This document shows positions 53,708-62,721 of a DNA stretch of 64,000 nucleotides, piece after piece; within the stretch, counting starts at the first letter, position 1; each line of letters begins with the position of its first letter. Position numbers and translations under genes: made by a program. The stretch lies in the NCBI GenBank assembly GCA_024304995.1, contig JAMWZD010000003.1:186001-250000 (forward strand), written 5' to 3'. The notes beneath the pieces are model-generated. The model made no database searches. It was not told the origin of the DNA and saw only the letters and a list, made by a program, of their open reading frames with translations. The stretch is from Rickettsiales bacterium (lineage in GTDB: Bacteria; Pseudomonadota; Alphaproteobacteria; Rickettsiales; UBA998).

Positions 53708-54742
53708 ATGATGAATATTATATCTGCTTCGCAGCACGCTGAAAATGATGCATTATGGATGCAGGGATTGTTGCGTTATCAGTCTTGTGGATATACGCGA
53801 CCGCCGAGCTATCATAAAGTGGTCTGGCAGAAAGATCAGGTGCAGTGTTATGCGCTGCATTCCCAGCATGATGACGCCCGTCCGTCTATGTTATGGATTC
53901 CCTCACTCATCAACCGATATTATATATTAGATATGAATGATGAACTCAGCCTGCTGCGTTTTCTTGCATCGTCAGATATGAATATTTATGTGATAGACTG
54001 GCATCACCCCGATGCAGCGCAGGCGCATCTTGTCAGTGCAGATTATATCAGCATGTATCTTTTGCCGTTGATAGATGCACTTTCTGCTGACATGCCAATT
54101 CACCTTGCAGGATATTGCGTGGGAGGGATGCTGGCAATGGCAGCCGCGCAGTTAAAAGCAGATCAGGTAGCTTCACTCAGCCTGCTTGCCACACCGTGGG
54201 ATTTCTCGCAGATGGGGGATATGGTGCAACATCCATTATGTGCTGGTGCGGTGCAGCAAACGCTGAATGCGCGTGCGCCTCTAGTGCATGGGGCCTATAT
54301 TAACTGGTTGTTTTATTTGATGAACCCTGAAAAATTTAAGGCAAAATATGCCGATTTTGCAAAGATGCGCGAAGGCAGTAGCGAATATCAGCGATTTGTG
54401 ATGGTGGAACATTGGGTGAATGATGCCGTGGCACTCAGTCAGGCGTTTGCAAAAGAATGTTTGCTGGACTGGGTGCAGCATAACCAGACCATGCATGAAG
54501 GCTGGTCTGTGAATGGTATCACAATAAATCCAACATTAATACGCTGTCCCACTTTCATTGCAGCTCCCAGAAAGGATGAAATTGTGCCGCCTGAAAGCGT
54601 TAAACCACTGGCGCAGATGATAACGCATTCTCATTATGTTACGCCCGATGCAGGGCATATTGGCATGATGGTTGGCAAGAACCGCAAAAAAGCATTGTGG
54701 AATCCGCTCAGGGACTTTGTCCGTAGTTGTGCGGCTGCGTAA
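53708..54742 (+). CDS. PhaC-like alpha/beta hydrolase (PHA synthase type)
   Basis: 344 residues. The lipase-like box GYCVGG (Cys137) uses cysteine as nucleophile, as in PHA synthases; Asp in PRKDEIVPPESVKPL and His in TPDAGHIGMMVG complete the triad. It lacks the ~200-residue N-terminal region of class I PhaC and is close to class III PhaC in size, but no phaE is present. It could polymerise hydroxyacyl-CoA or act on short PHA chains. Start ATG at 53708 or 53711. Confidence 0.88.
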   Translation: MMNIISASQHAENDALWMQGLLRYQSCGYTRPPSYHKVVWQKDQVQCYALHSQHDDARPSMLWIPSLINRYYILDMNDELSLLRFLASSDMNIYVIDWHHPDAAQAHLVSADYISMYLLPLIDALSADMPIHLAGYCVGGMLAMAAAQLKADQVASLSLLATPWDFSQMGDMVQHPLCAGAVQQTLNARAPLVHGAYINWLFYLMNPEKFKAKYADFAKMREGSSEYQRFVMVEHWVNDAVALSQAFAKECLLDWVQHNQTMHEGWSVNGITINPTLIRCPTFIAAPRKDEIVPPESVKPLAQMITHSHYVTPDAGHIGMMVGKNRKKALWNPLRDFVRSCAAA

Positions 54743-54761
54743 AATAGAGTATGGTGCTAGC

Positions 54762-56150
54762 ATGAATAATGCTGCACCCCAGATACCAGAAGAAGAATTC
54801 GAGCATATCACGCTGACAGAAGATGTGGTGAATGATGTGGTAATGGGTCTGCAGGGGGATGATTCTCCGCAGGTGCAGGAAGCCTGTGAAGGCTTGCGCT
54901 GTGAAGACAAGGCAGAATTGCTCAATCAGTTAAATACTGCGCAACGTGAGCAGTTGGTTGAAATTCTGGGCGATGAACTGACAGACAATGTGTTGCCAGC
55001 GTTGGATGCAGATGCAGCAGAAGACGTATTGCGCGCTTTGGGTGCAGAAAAGACCGCTGAAAAACTTTCCAATCTGGAAGTGGATGATGCAGTTTATGTG
55101 TTAAAAGAGTTTTCCAGCGCCGAACAACAGACCATTTTAAGTGGGATGAATGCCGAAGTTCGCCGTGACATTGAACAGAGCTTTACCTATCCCGAAGCCA
55201 GTGCTGGGCGGATTATGCAAAAGCGTGTCGTCAGCGTGCCTGAATTCTGGTCTGTCGGACAGGTGATAGATTTCATGCGGGAGCAGAATCAGGACGATTT
55301 GCCTGAGCATTTTTACGTAATATATGTCACGAACCACCGTTTTCACCCTGTAGGTGTGCTGGCGCTATCTCAATTGATGCGCTGCAATCGTGACACACGC
55401 GTTTCAGATTTGATGAATACAGACATTCACCCGCATCACACAGATGATGATCAGGAAGATGTGGCGTTTGTATTCCGCAAATATGGTTTGGTGGAAGCAC
55501 CCGTGGTGAACACGCAGGGTCGGCTGGTCGGCACGATTACGGTGGATGATGTGGTTAGCGTCATTCAGGAAGAAGATGAGGAGGATTTTCTGAAATCTGC
55601 AGGTCTGCAATCTCAGGATGTGTATGACACCTTGTTTGAGTCCGTTAAACAGCGCTTTCCGTGGCTGTTTGTCAATTTGCTGACTGCCATTGCCGCCAGT
55701 GCGGTGATTGATTTATACGAAGATACGATTCAGCAACTGGTGCTGCTGGCAGTGTTAATGCCGATTATTGCGTCTATGGGGGGCAATGCGGGCATTCAGT
55801 CTGCCACCATCGCTGTGCGTGCATTGGCAACGAAAAAACTGGCAAAGGGCAACGCGAAATATATGATTCGTAAGGAAGTGATGCTTGGGTTGCTTAACGG
55901 TATTGGGCTGGCAACCATCACAGGGCTTGGCATTTTGCTGATTTACCAACAGTTGGATATTGCAATTATTTTTGCCACTGCCACGATTATCACGATGATT
56001 GTCGCGGGTTTATCTGGCGCGGGGTTGCCATTCCTGCTGCAAAAACTCGGCATTGACCCCGCCATTGCATCAGGCGTGTTTTTGACGATGCTGACCGATA
56101 TGTTCGGGTTTTTGGCATTTTTGGGGCTGGCGAGTTTCATGTTGTTGTAG
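54762..56150 (+). CDS. mgtE: magnesium transporter MgtE
   Basis: 462 residues. Cytoplasmic MgtE_N helical domain (CEDKAELLNQLNTAQREQLV; LSNLEVDDAVYVLKEFSSAE), two CBS domains (MQKRVVSVPEFWSVGQVI; AFVFRKYGLVEAPVVNTQGR), a connecting helix (TLFESVKQRFPWLFVNLLTA) and five membrane helices with the MPIIASMGGNAGIQSATIAV pore motif. Mg-gated Mg channel. The frame extends 30 codons further up over the phaC end; the ATG at 54762 fits the family start. Confidence 0.93.
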   Translation: MNNAAPQIPEEEFEHITLTEDVVNDVVMGLQGDDSPQVQEACEGLRCEDKAELLNQLNTAQREQLVEILGDELTDNVLPALDADAAEDVLRALGAEKTAEKLSNLEVDDAVYVLKEFSSAEQQTILSGMNAEVRRDIEQSFTYPEASAGRIMQKRVVSVPEFWSVGQVIDFMREQNQDDLPEHFYVIYVTNHRFHPVGVLALSQLMRCNRDTRVSDLMNTDIHPHHTDDDQEDVAFVFRKYGLVEAPVVNTQGRLVGTITVDDVVSVIQEEDEEDFLKSAGLQSQDVYDTLFESVKQRFPWLFVNLLTAIAASAVIDLYEDTIQQLVLLAVLMPIIASMGGNAGIQSATIAVRALATKKLAKGNAKYMIRKEVMLGLLNGIGLATITGLGILLIYQQLDIAIIFATATIITMIVAGLSGAGLPFLLQKLGIDPAIASGVFLTMLTDMFGFLAFLGLASFMLL

Positions 56151-56163
56151 CGAAGTCGCCGCC

Positions 56164-56246
56164 GTCATACTGAGGCGAAGCCGAAGAATCCATGTTGCTA
56201 CAAGTGCCAAGCTGAGAGATAGATTCTTCACTACGTTCAGAATGAC
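56164..56246. repeat. dispersed palindromic repeat, copy E
   Basis: GTCATACTGAGGCGAAGCC (56164 on) with TTCAGAATGAC ending at 56246; inner GAAGAATCCA and AGATTCTTC arms. The two outer halves come from the two arm types of the family (GAGGCGAAGCC and ACTACGTTC). Begins 14 bases after the mgtE stop. Confidence 0.9.
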
Positions 56247-56316
56247 AAAAAATAGGATTTTGTCATATTATTGTCATGGTTTTGATTTATGGTAATGATT
56301 AAGTTGAGGATATGTA

Positions 56317-56637
56317 GTGGCTGACGATTTAAAATACAAAGGAGATGGAGAAATTATGAGTGGCATCGCTCGTGGTGTTCTTTACACTTTGCCTTTTGAT
56401 ATAGCAGCTGCATTTTTGCCATCTGGCGGTTTGCAAAATGCTGCAATTACTGCTAGTGGTATTGGTTATAGTGATGGAATGATTAAAGCAAAAGAAGCTG
56501 TTAGACAGCATGACGAATTGGTTTTAGAAAATAAAACTTTGAAATCACAATTATCTAGCAGTGCTAGTTACATTACAGACACTCAGCACGAAGGCAAAAT
56601 TAATTCATTAGAATTAGAACAAACGCAAAACAGGTAA
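56317..56637 (+). CDS. small hypothetical protein, Gly-rich/ENKxLK family member 1
   Basis: 106 residues starting at GTG (GAGG lies seven bases before it). A hydrophobic first half (YTLPFDIAAAFLPSGG) is followed by AAITASGIGYSDGMIKAKEA and then HDELVLENKTLKSQL, a charged coiled helix. That block aligns with the next gene product. It ends eight bases before the next start, so the two are co-transcribed. No known domain. Confidence 0.75.
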   Translation: MADDLKYKGDGEIMSGIARGVLYTLPFDIAAAFLPSGGLQNAAITASGIGYSDGMIKAKEAVRQHDELVLENKTLKSQLSSSASYITDTQHEGKINSLELEQTQNR

Positions 56638-56645
56638 ATGACACG

Positions 56646-57131
56646 ATGAGCAAGAACCATAACATCATTGAAGCAGGGGCTGGCAAAGCAGTTACTAAAG
56701 GCATGAAAGGTGCGGTGGCTGGTGGGCTTGGTGCGTTGGCGGGGTCAAAATTGACGGAGTTTGCTGACAATTCTGAAAAGTTTAATAATTTGAGTGACGA
56801 TCTCTCTGGCAGCAAGATTGTCACCAGCGTTAAAGAAACTTTGCAGGAAAATGATTTTGCGCAAAAGGCAGCAGATGTGTGGCACAGTGTGGATGACAAA
56901 ATGCCACAATTTGTGCAGGATACGCAGGATGGTACGCTCATTGTGAAAACAGCTGCGGTTACAGGCATCGTCATGGCAGGGCTTGGCTTTGCCAAAGGTG
57001 CGATTGATGCGCATAAACACAATCACAAACATCATGAAACCGAAGTGGAAAACAAGGTGCTTAAAAATCTGGTCACGGATATGGTGCGTGATGGGGTGAT
57101 GTTGGAAGTGAGTCAGGAACAGACAAAATAA
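56646..57131 (+). CDS. small hypothetical protein, Gly-rich/ENKxLK family member 2
   Basis: 161 residues. N-terminal Gly/Ala segment (GMKGAVAGGLGALAGSKL), a polar middle, a second hydrophobic segment AAVTGIVMAGLGFAKGAIDA, a His-rich stretch (HKHNHKHHE) that could bind metal, and EVENKVLKNLVTDMV. The second segment to the end aligns with the gene before it. Membrane-associated by composition; function unknown. Located between mgtE and a lone terminase. Confidence 0.77.
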   Translation: MSKNHNIIEAGAGKAVTKGMKGAVAGGLGALAGSKLTEFADNSEKFNNLSDDLSGSKIVTSVKETLQENDFAQKAADVWHSVDDKMPQFVQDTQDGTLIVKTAAVTGIVMAGLGFAKGAIDAHKHNHKHHETEVENKVLKNLVTDMVRDGVMLEVSQEQTK

Positions 57132-57170
57132 GCCACTGCCCGCTTTTCGCGCTGCGCTGTATCATGGCGC

Positions 57171-58601
57171 ATGAATCATTCCCAAATTTCAAATGCCCAT
57201 GAAGCACGGGCGGTGCAGGCATTGCTGCATCATGCGCTTTCCCATGACTTTCTTTCCTTCCTGCAATATGCGTTTTATACGTTAAATCCCTCTCAACCCT
57301 TCATTCCCAACTGGCATTTGGAAGCGATTGCGGAATATTTAAATGCATTGGAACGCTGCGACATTCAGCGTTTGATTATCAATATGCCACCACGCTCGCT
57401 CAAGTCCCTTTCCAGTACGGTGGCATGGAGTGCCTATCTGCTGGGGCGCAATCCTGCCATGCGTATTATCACCGCAAGTTATTCATCCCCCATCAGCATT
57501 AAACATGCCACCGATGTGCGCGGACTGGTTGCAACTGACTGGTTCGCGCAGACCTTTCCAAAGTTCGCATTGCACCCTGCGCAAAACGAAAAACACAAAT
57601 TCATGACCACGCAGCAGGGCTTTCGTCTGGCAACGTCTGTCGGGGGTTCGCTCACGGGGGAAGGGGGCGATGTGATTATTATAGATGATCCGCTCAACCC
57701 TGCGCAGTCTATGTCTAAAAGCAGCCGTGAAGCAGCGAATCACTGGTTTGACCATACGCTTTCTTCACGGCTTAATAACAAGCGCACAGGGCGGATGTTG
57801 CTGGTGATGCAGCGCCTGCATGAGCAGGATTTGAGCGGGCATTTGCTGCGCAAAGGCGGGTGGGAGCATTTATGCCTGCCCGCTCAGGCAAAGGCAGCCT
57901 TGCAGGTGCGCATGGGGAATGTTGCATATGAAATGCAGGCTGATGAATTATTGCAGCCTGAGCGTGAGACGATTGAAGTGTTAAAACAGTTGCGGCTGGA
58001 TTTGGGCAGCGCGGCATATAACGCACAATATTTGCAGTCTCCTTTGGCGGATGACGGGTTGATGGTGAAAAAAGCATGGTGCGAGCATGTGTATGACCTA
58101 TTGCCAGAAGAAGGCACACTGGTGCAAAGCTGGGACACGGCAATTAAAACGGGGCAGAGCAATGATTTTTCAGCCTGTGTCACAGTCACAATGCATGAAG
58201 GCATATATTACGTGGTGGATGTGCTGACGCTGAAAGCAGAATATCCTGAGTTGAAGCGCGCTATTATTGCTCATGCCGCAAAAACACTTCCAGATGCAGT
58301 GTTGATTGAAGATAAAGCCAGTGGGCAGTCCCTGCTTCAGGATTTGCAGCATCATGGTGCGCTACCTCTAATTTCTGTAATGCCAAAAGATGATAAGGTA
58401 ACACGTTTTGCGCGTATATCTTCCCAACTTGAGGCGGGGAATGTAATGTTTCCAATAGCCGCGTCATGGAAAGAAACATTCCTGCATGAATTGCTGCAAT
58501 TTCCAAAAGGCGCACATGATGATTCCGTCGATGCATTTTCACAGGCTATCTTCTGGCTGATGCAAAAAAGAATAAACGCACATTATCTGCGTCAGCTTTA
58601 A
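57171..58601 (+). CDS. phage terminase large subunit (orphan)
   Basis: 476 residues. ATPase motor with a Walker A variant NMPPRSLKS (71-79) and Walker B VIIIDD (168-173), then an RNase H-like nuclease with acidic residues at D322 (QSWDTAIKTG), E380/D381 (LIEDKASGQS) and D451/D454 (DDSVDAFSQAI). Normally packages phage or gene-transfer-agent DNA. No portal, capsid, protease or small terminase gene is beside it, so it is a remnant, a scattered gene-transfer-agent gene, or a domesticated nuclease. The frame is intact and all motifs are kept, which suggests selection. Confidence 0.9.
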   Translation: MNHSQISNAHEARAVQALLHHALSHDFLSFLQYAFYTLNPSQPFIPNWHLEAIAEYLNALERCDIQRLIINMPPRSLKSLSSTVAWSAYLLGRNPAMRIITASYSSPISIKHATDVRGLVATDWFAQTFPKFALHPAQNEKHKFMTTQQGFRLATSVGGSLTGEGGDVIIIDDPLNPAQSMSKSSREAANHWFDHTLSSRLNNKRTGRMLLVMQRLHEQDLSGHLLRKGGWEHLCLPAQAKAALQVRMGNVAYEMQADELLQPERETIEVLKQLRLDLGSAAYNAQYLQSPLADDGLMVKKAWCEHVYDLLPEEGTLVQSWDTAIKTGQSNDFSACVTVTMHEGIYYVVDVLTLKAEYPELKRAIIAHAAKTLPDAVLIEDKASGQSLLQDLQHHGALPLISVMPKDDKVTRFARISSQLEAGNVMFPIAASWKETFLHELLQFPKGAHDDSVDAFSQAIFWLMQKRINAHYLRQL

Positions 58602-58851
58602 AGATTAATATTCAGGTAGATAAGCACAAATTTAGTGACAATTTTATCGTTAATAAAAACTAATTTTTAAGTGCATTTTTTAGCCAAAATTATGTACTGG
58701 TTTATAATAATTACTAATATAAAACAAATATTTACGATTATTTTGTTTCATTATAACACATTATTAATAATAGAGGCGTAACGTCATAATTATCAGCAGG
58801 AGATAAAGAAACTGTAATTAATACTTTGATAATCATAAAGGGGATATAAAT
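58602..58851. other. 250-base AT-rich intergenic region
   Basis: No gene is seen. The sequence is very AT-rich, with TAATAATTACTAAT-type runs and a TTATTAATAATA stretch. It should hold the promoter of the large RTX gene at 58852, whose AAAGGGG ribosome-binding site lies at 58837-58843. No terminator hairpin for the terminase gene was found. Confidence 0.5.
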
Positions 58852-61800
58852 ATGGATACCACTACTCAGGAAACTAAACGAAGCACGAACTATGTCATGA
58901 CAGATACGGTATCCACAAATAATAATTCAGAAAACCCTGGTTCAGAGGAACTTTCCACAAACACAGTAGAAAGTGGTGCAGATACTACTGGAGGCGGCGA
59001 AGATACGGTCGAAACTGGTGCGGAGACCACTAATAGTGGTGAAGATACGGTAGAAACTGCAGCAGATACGACCGAAAGTGGTCACGACACGATGGATGGT
59101 GGAAACGACACCACCGAAAGCGGTCACGATACGATGGATGGCGGACATGATACCACCGAAAGCGGTCATGATACGATGGATGGCGGACATAATACCATCG
59201 AAAGCGGTCACGATACGATGGATGGTGGACATGATACCACCGAAAGCGGTCATGATACGATGGATGGTGGAAACGACACCATTGAAAGCGGTCATGACAC
59301 GATGGATGGTGGGCATGATCATCATGATGATTCACAGCCCACGCACACCGACCCTGAAAAAATGGCAGACCACATGGCCATGCTGGAGTTGGTGTCTCAT
59401 GAAAATGCAACGCATATTGCTATTAATGATGGCAGCTGGTTCGACGCAGACACCTGGCTTAACGGCGAAATTCCCTCAGACGGTGCGCACGTGTTGATTG
59501 GCAAAGATGTGCATGTCATGTATGACCAGCAAAGTGACGCGCGCATTCAAACCATTCGCGCCGATGGTGACATCTCTTTTTCAACCACTGAAAACACGAA
59601 ACTGATTGTTGATACATTTGTGGTGAATGCAAACGGATCTCTCACGATTGGCACAGAAGACAACCCCGTGCAGGCAGGGGTTAATACTCAGATTCTGATT
59701 GCAGATAACGGTCAGATTGATTTGAACTGGGATCCGACTATGGTCAGCCGCGGCATCATTACACATGGTGACGTGTCCATGCATGGGCAGGAAAAACTGG
59801 TGCATACGAAAGTGAGCATAGATGCGATGGCGGGTGATAATATGCTCACTTTAGCAGAAACGCCAACCAACTGGAATATAGGCGATGTGCTGGTGCTGAG
59901 CGCCACGGAATATGACCGCAACGCAAGCGACACGCAAGATGAAGTGGTGACGATTGCATCTATTGAAGGCAATGTGGTGACGCTGAATGAAGCGTTGGAA
60001 TATGACCATGCCACACCGCGGGATGATCTATTTGCATCGGTAGCGAACTATACGCGCAATATTGAAATTGCCAGCGAAAACCCTGATGTGCCAATCAATG
60101 AGCGCGGGCATGTCATGTTTATGCATAATGACAATATAGATGTGCAATATGTGGCATTTAATGGTCTTGGACGCACTGATAAAAGCCGCAATATTACAGA
60201 TTATGAAGTGCATGAAACAGCGCATGGCGACCAGATATTAAACCGTGTGGAAAATGCCGATGGCAGCCATACCATGAAAAACGCTCTTGAATGGACAGAA
60301 GCAGGCATGGAATATGACGAGCTGAACATTCGCGGACGTTATGGCGTGCATCTGCACAAAACAGGGGTAGACGGCGAAAGCGGGGCATATTTAGAAGGCA
60401 ATGCATTAATGGGTTCTCCTGGCTGGGGATATGTTCAGCATGATAGCGTTGCAGACTTTAACAATAACGCAGCTTATGATGTGTATGGCGCTGGCTTTGC
60501 CTCTGAAACAGGCAACGAAATTGGCACATGGAGCCGCAACATCTCCATCAAAAATATGGGGCGTGACACCAAAGTGAAAGAAGGCTTTGGCAATCATGAT
60601 ACGGGCGGAGAGGGTTATGGCTTCTGGTTGCAAAGTCGCCTTGTTGCGGTGAATGATAATATCGCGGTGAGCGCCAGTGAAGATGGGTTTGCTTGGTTCT
60701 CTATGGGGGCTGATCTAATTGATGCGCCATCTGAGTTTATGTTAAACCCTGCAGCCGCTCAGGCAGAATTTATTGATACGGAAATGCAGAATATGTTTTC
60801 CAATGCCCGCAATGAAACTTTCGCATCCAATGAAGGAATGCTCAGCATCCGCAACAAATCCTTCCAAGGGCATGATGACCGCAATATTATTGAAGATTTC
60901 ACCGCATGGAATGTGGATTATGGCATTGAAATCAGCTACACCAGCAAATATGCCATTCACGGGTTGGATGTGCTGGGCAACGGCTTGAATGATGGCGTGT
61001 TGCTGGGTGGATTTGCAGAAGATGTGACGCTGGTAGATGCAAAAATTGATGGTTTTACGAATGGTGTCAATTACACGAAATTCAGCAACTCTTTGCCTTT
61101 TGGAGAAGAAGACCAGTTTTATTTCACCGTAGTGAACCCAACCTTCGGAGAAAGCATAACAACGCAGATTAAAAACTTTAACCCTGAGACAGACAAAATT
61201 CTGCAAACAGAAGATTTGTCAGATGCACCGCTGAATCTACAGCTTGATGATGATACGCTGGTGGCAAAATGGCTGTTTAGCGGGGGGTATATCGGATTTT
61301 CTCCGCTCGGAACCAAGACGGATTCTTTAGGGCAGGTGAAATTTCCCGCAGGCAGCGAATCCTTCTCATATGACTTTGCTGAAACGGCACGTCATATTAT
61401 CGACAATGGCTACTGGACGCTTAAAGACGGCACAGAAGTGACTGTGTTTGAAACGCTGATTTCAGATCGTGCGTCAGGGATTGCCAAAACCTTTAAGTTC
61501 ATGGTGACGCTGGAAGAAGGTTACGTCAATTTTGCCAAAGCGCTGAACGGCAAGGTGAATGATTTTTATCAGGGTGAATTTACGCTGACGCAGGATATTT
61601 ATGTTGCAGCCAACGTAGACCGCGCCAACATTCCGCATATTGCAGAACATGGTGAAGCCTTTTATCTGGCAGGCAAACATCTGTCTGAAATGCTGCAGGG
61701 CACGAACTATGATGATGTGATTCTGGGCAATGGTGGAGATGATGTCATCCTCGGCGGTGGTGGAAATGATGTGGTCACTGGCGGAGATGGGGCAGACAGC

Positions 61801-62640
61801 TATATCGTCTCACCAGATGCACCAGCCATCATGACCATTACAGATTTTGATGTGACTCAGGATGTGATTGATGCCAGTGAATATAATTCAGTTGAGTTTA
61901 TACAATATCTGCATCATCTGGTGGTGAAGCTGGCAGATGAGCAGCAGATCGTTCTGCCACATATGACATATGACATGCTGAATGAAGCCAACATTTCTGG
62001 TGTGACCATGCCTGCCCAAGCAACCATTTTGGATGAGGAATATGTGTATCATCTGGTGGATTCTGTGCCATCGGCTGAGGCGGAAACACCTGCAACACCT
62101 GAAAACGCACCAGACACCAGTGAAGACACAATAAGCAGTGGCGCAGAAACGCCTGAAAATGATGTGCCTGAACAAAATGACGATACAGTTAGTGGTTACA
62201 ACATCATTGAAGGCACAGCTCGCAAGGAGTTGCTCAACGGAACAAATGATAATGACATCATCAACGCGCATGACGGGTTTGACAAGGTGTTCGGCGGGGG
62301 TGGAGATGACATTATCAACGGTGGCGCAGGCTTTGACAAACTCTGGGGCAGTGCGGGCGCAGACACGTTCGTCTTCACTCCAAATGAAGATACGGTAGGC
62401 GACATGCTGCGAGACTTCAACGCATTTGATGGTGACAAAATCGACATTTCCGCTCTGCTGCAGGGCTATGACGCAGACACCAGTGTCCTGTCAGACTTTG
62501 TACGCATCGACAAACATGCAGGTCACGCCTTTGTGCATGTGAATGCAGACGGGGAAGGAGATGATTTTGTAGAAATTGCGTTTGTAGTAGATAGTGCTGA
62601 TCTGGCAGATTATGAGGAGTTTACGTTTTTGATTTTGTGA
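58852..62640 (+). CDS. G8-domain/beta-helix RTX protein with N-terminal 14-residue repeats
   Basis: 1262 residues. Residues 1-72 are Thr/Ser/Glu-rich; 73-156 are six 14-residue repeats rich in His and Asp; then a G8 domain (about 175-300: NDGSWFDADTWLNGEIPSDG, and KLIVDTFVVNANGSLTIGT) and a right-handed beta-helix region (about 340-800) as in CEMIP/TMEM2-like proteins. Two RTX blocks follow: ILGNGGDDVILGGGGNDVV and, after a Glu/Thr/Pro linker, FGGGGDDIINGGAGFDKLWG. The C-terminus EFTFLIL fits a type I secretion signal; no Sec signal is present. G8 proteins bind or degrade extracellular polysaccharide (hyaluronan in animals), so an extracellular glycan-active or adhesive role is inferred. Confidence 0.88.
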   Translation: MDTTTQETKRSTNYVMTDTVSTNNNSENPGSEELSTNTVESGADTTGGGEDTVETGAETTNSGEDTVETAADTTESGHDTMDGGNDTTESGHDTMDGGHDTTESGHDTMDGGHNTIESGHDTMDGGHDTTESGHDTMDGGNDTIESGHDTMDGGHDHHDDSQPTHTDPEKMADHMAMLELVSHENATHIAINDGSWFDADTWLNGEIPSDGAHVLIGKDVHVMYDQQSDARIQTIRADGDISFSTTENTKLIVDTFVVNANGSLTIGTEDNPVQAGVNTQILIADNGQIDLNWDPTMVSRGIITHGDVSMHGQEKLVHTKVSIDAMAGDNMLTLAETPTNWNIGDVLVLSATEYDRNASDTQDEVVTIASIEGNVVTLNEALEYDHATPRDDLFASVANYTRNIEIASENPDVPINERGHVMFMHNDNIDVQYVAFNGLGRTDKSRNITDYEVHETAHGDQILNRVENADGSHTMKNALEWTEAGMEYDELNIRGRYGVHLHKTGVDGESGAYLEGNALMGSPGWGYVQHDSVADFNNNAAYDVYGAGFASETGNEIGTWSRNISIKNMGRDTKVKEGFGNHDTGGEGYGFWLQSRLVAVNDNIAVSASEDGFAWFSMGADLIDAPSEFMLNPAAAQAEFIDTEMQNMFSNARNETFASNEGMLSIRNKSFQGHDDRNIIEDFTAWNVDYGIEISYTSKYAIHGLDVLGNGLNDGVLLGGFAEDVTLVDAKIDGFTNGVNYTKFSNSLPFGEEDQFYFTVVNPTFGESITTQIKNFNPETDKILQTEDLSDAPLNLQLDDDTLVAKWLFSGGYIGFSPLGTKTDSLGQVKFPAGSESFSYDFAETARHIIDNGYWTLKDGTEVTVFETLISDRASGIAKTFKFMVTLEEGYVNFAKALNGKVNDFYQGEFTLTQDIYVAANVDRANIPHIAEHGEAFYLAGKHLSEMLQGTNYDDVILGNGGDDVILGGGGNDVVTGGDGADSYIVSPDAPAIMTITDFDVTQDVIDASEYNSVEFIQYLHHLVVKLADEQQIVLPHMTYDMLNEANISGVTMPAQATILDEEYVYHLVDSVPSAEAETPATPENAPDTSEDTISSGAETPENDVPEQNDDTVSGYNIIEGTARKELLNGTNDNDIINAHDGFDKVFGGGGDDIINGGAGFDKLWGSAGADTFVFTPNEDTVGDMLRDFNAFDGDKIDISALLQGYDADTSVLSDFVRIDKHAGHAFVHVNADGEGDDFVEIAFVVDSADLADYEEFTFLIL
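59068..59319 (+). repeat. six 42-base tandem repeats coding for 14-residue units
   Basis: Exactly six units of 42 bases, each coding T(T/I)ESGHDTMDGG(H/N)(D/N). Units differ by few bases. A shorter, diverged run of related words (VETGAETTNSGED and neighbours) precedes them. Length can change by whole codon-phase units without breaking the frame. High His/Asp content suggests metal or calcium binding or a flexible stalk. Confidence 0.95.
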
Positions 62641-62721
62641 TGTGGAAAACAACAATTTTTTCTTCTATTATCTTTTACAATAACATTTCAGCCAGTTATA
62701 TTGGTATTGAGAGGAAAGTGC

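Noticed and set aside
56317-58601. Prophage around the terminase
   Set aside because: Only one phage gene is recognisable; flanks are small orphans and an RTX gene, with no integrase, attachment repeats or structural genes.
59068-59319. Tandem repeat as a CRISPR array
   Set aside because: Units are contiguous 42-mers in one reading frame with no spacers, and no cas genes are nearby.
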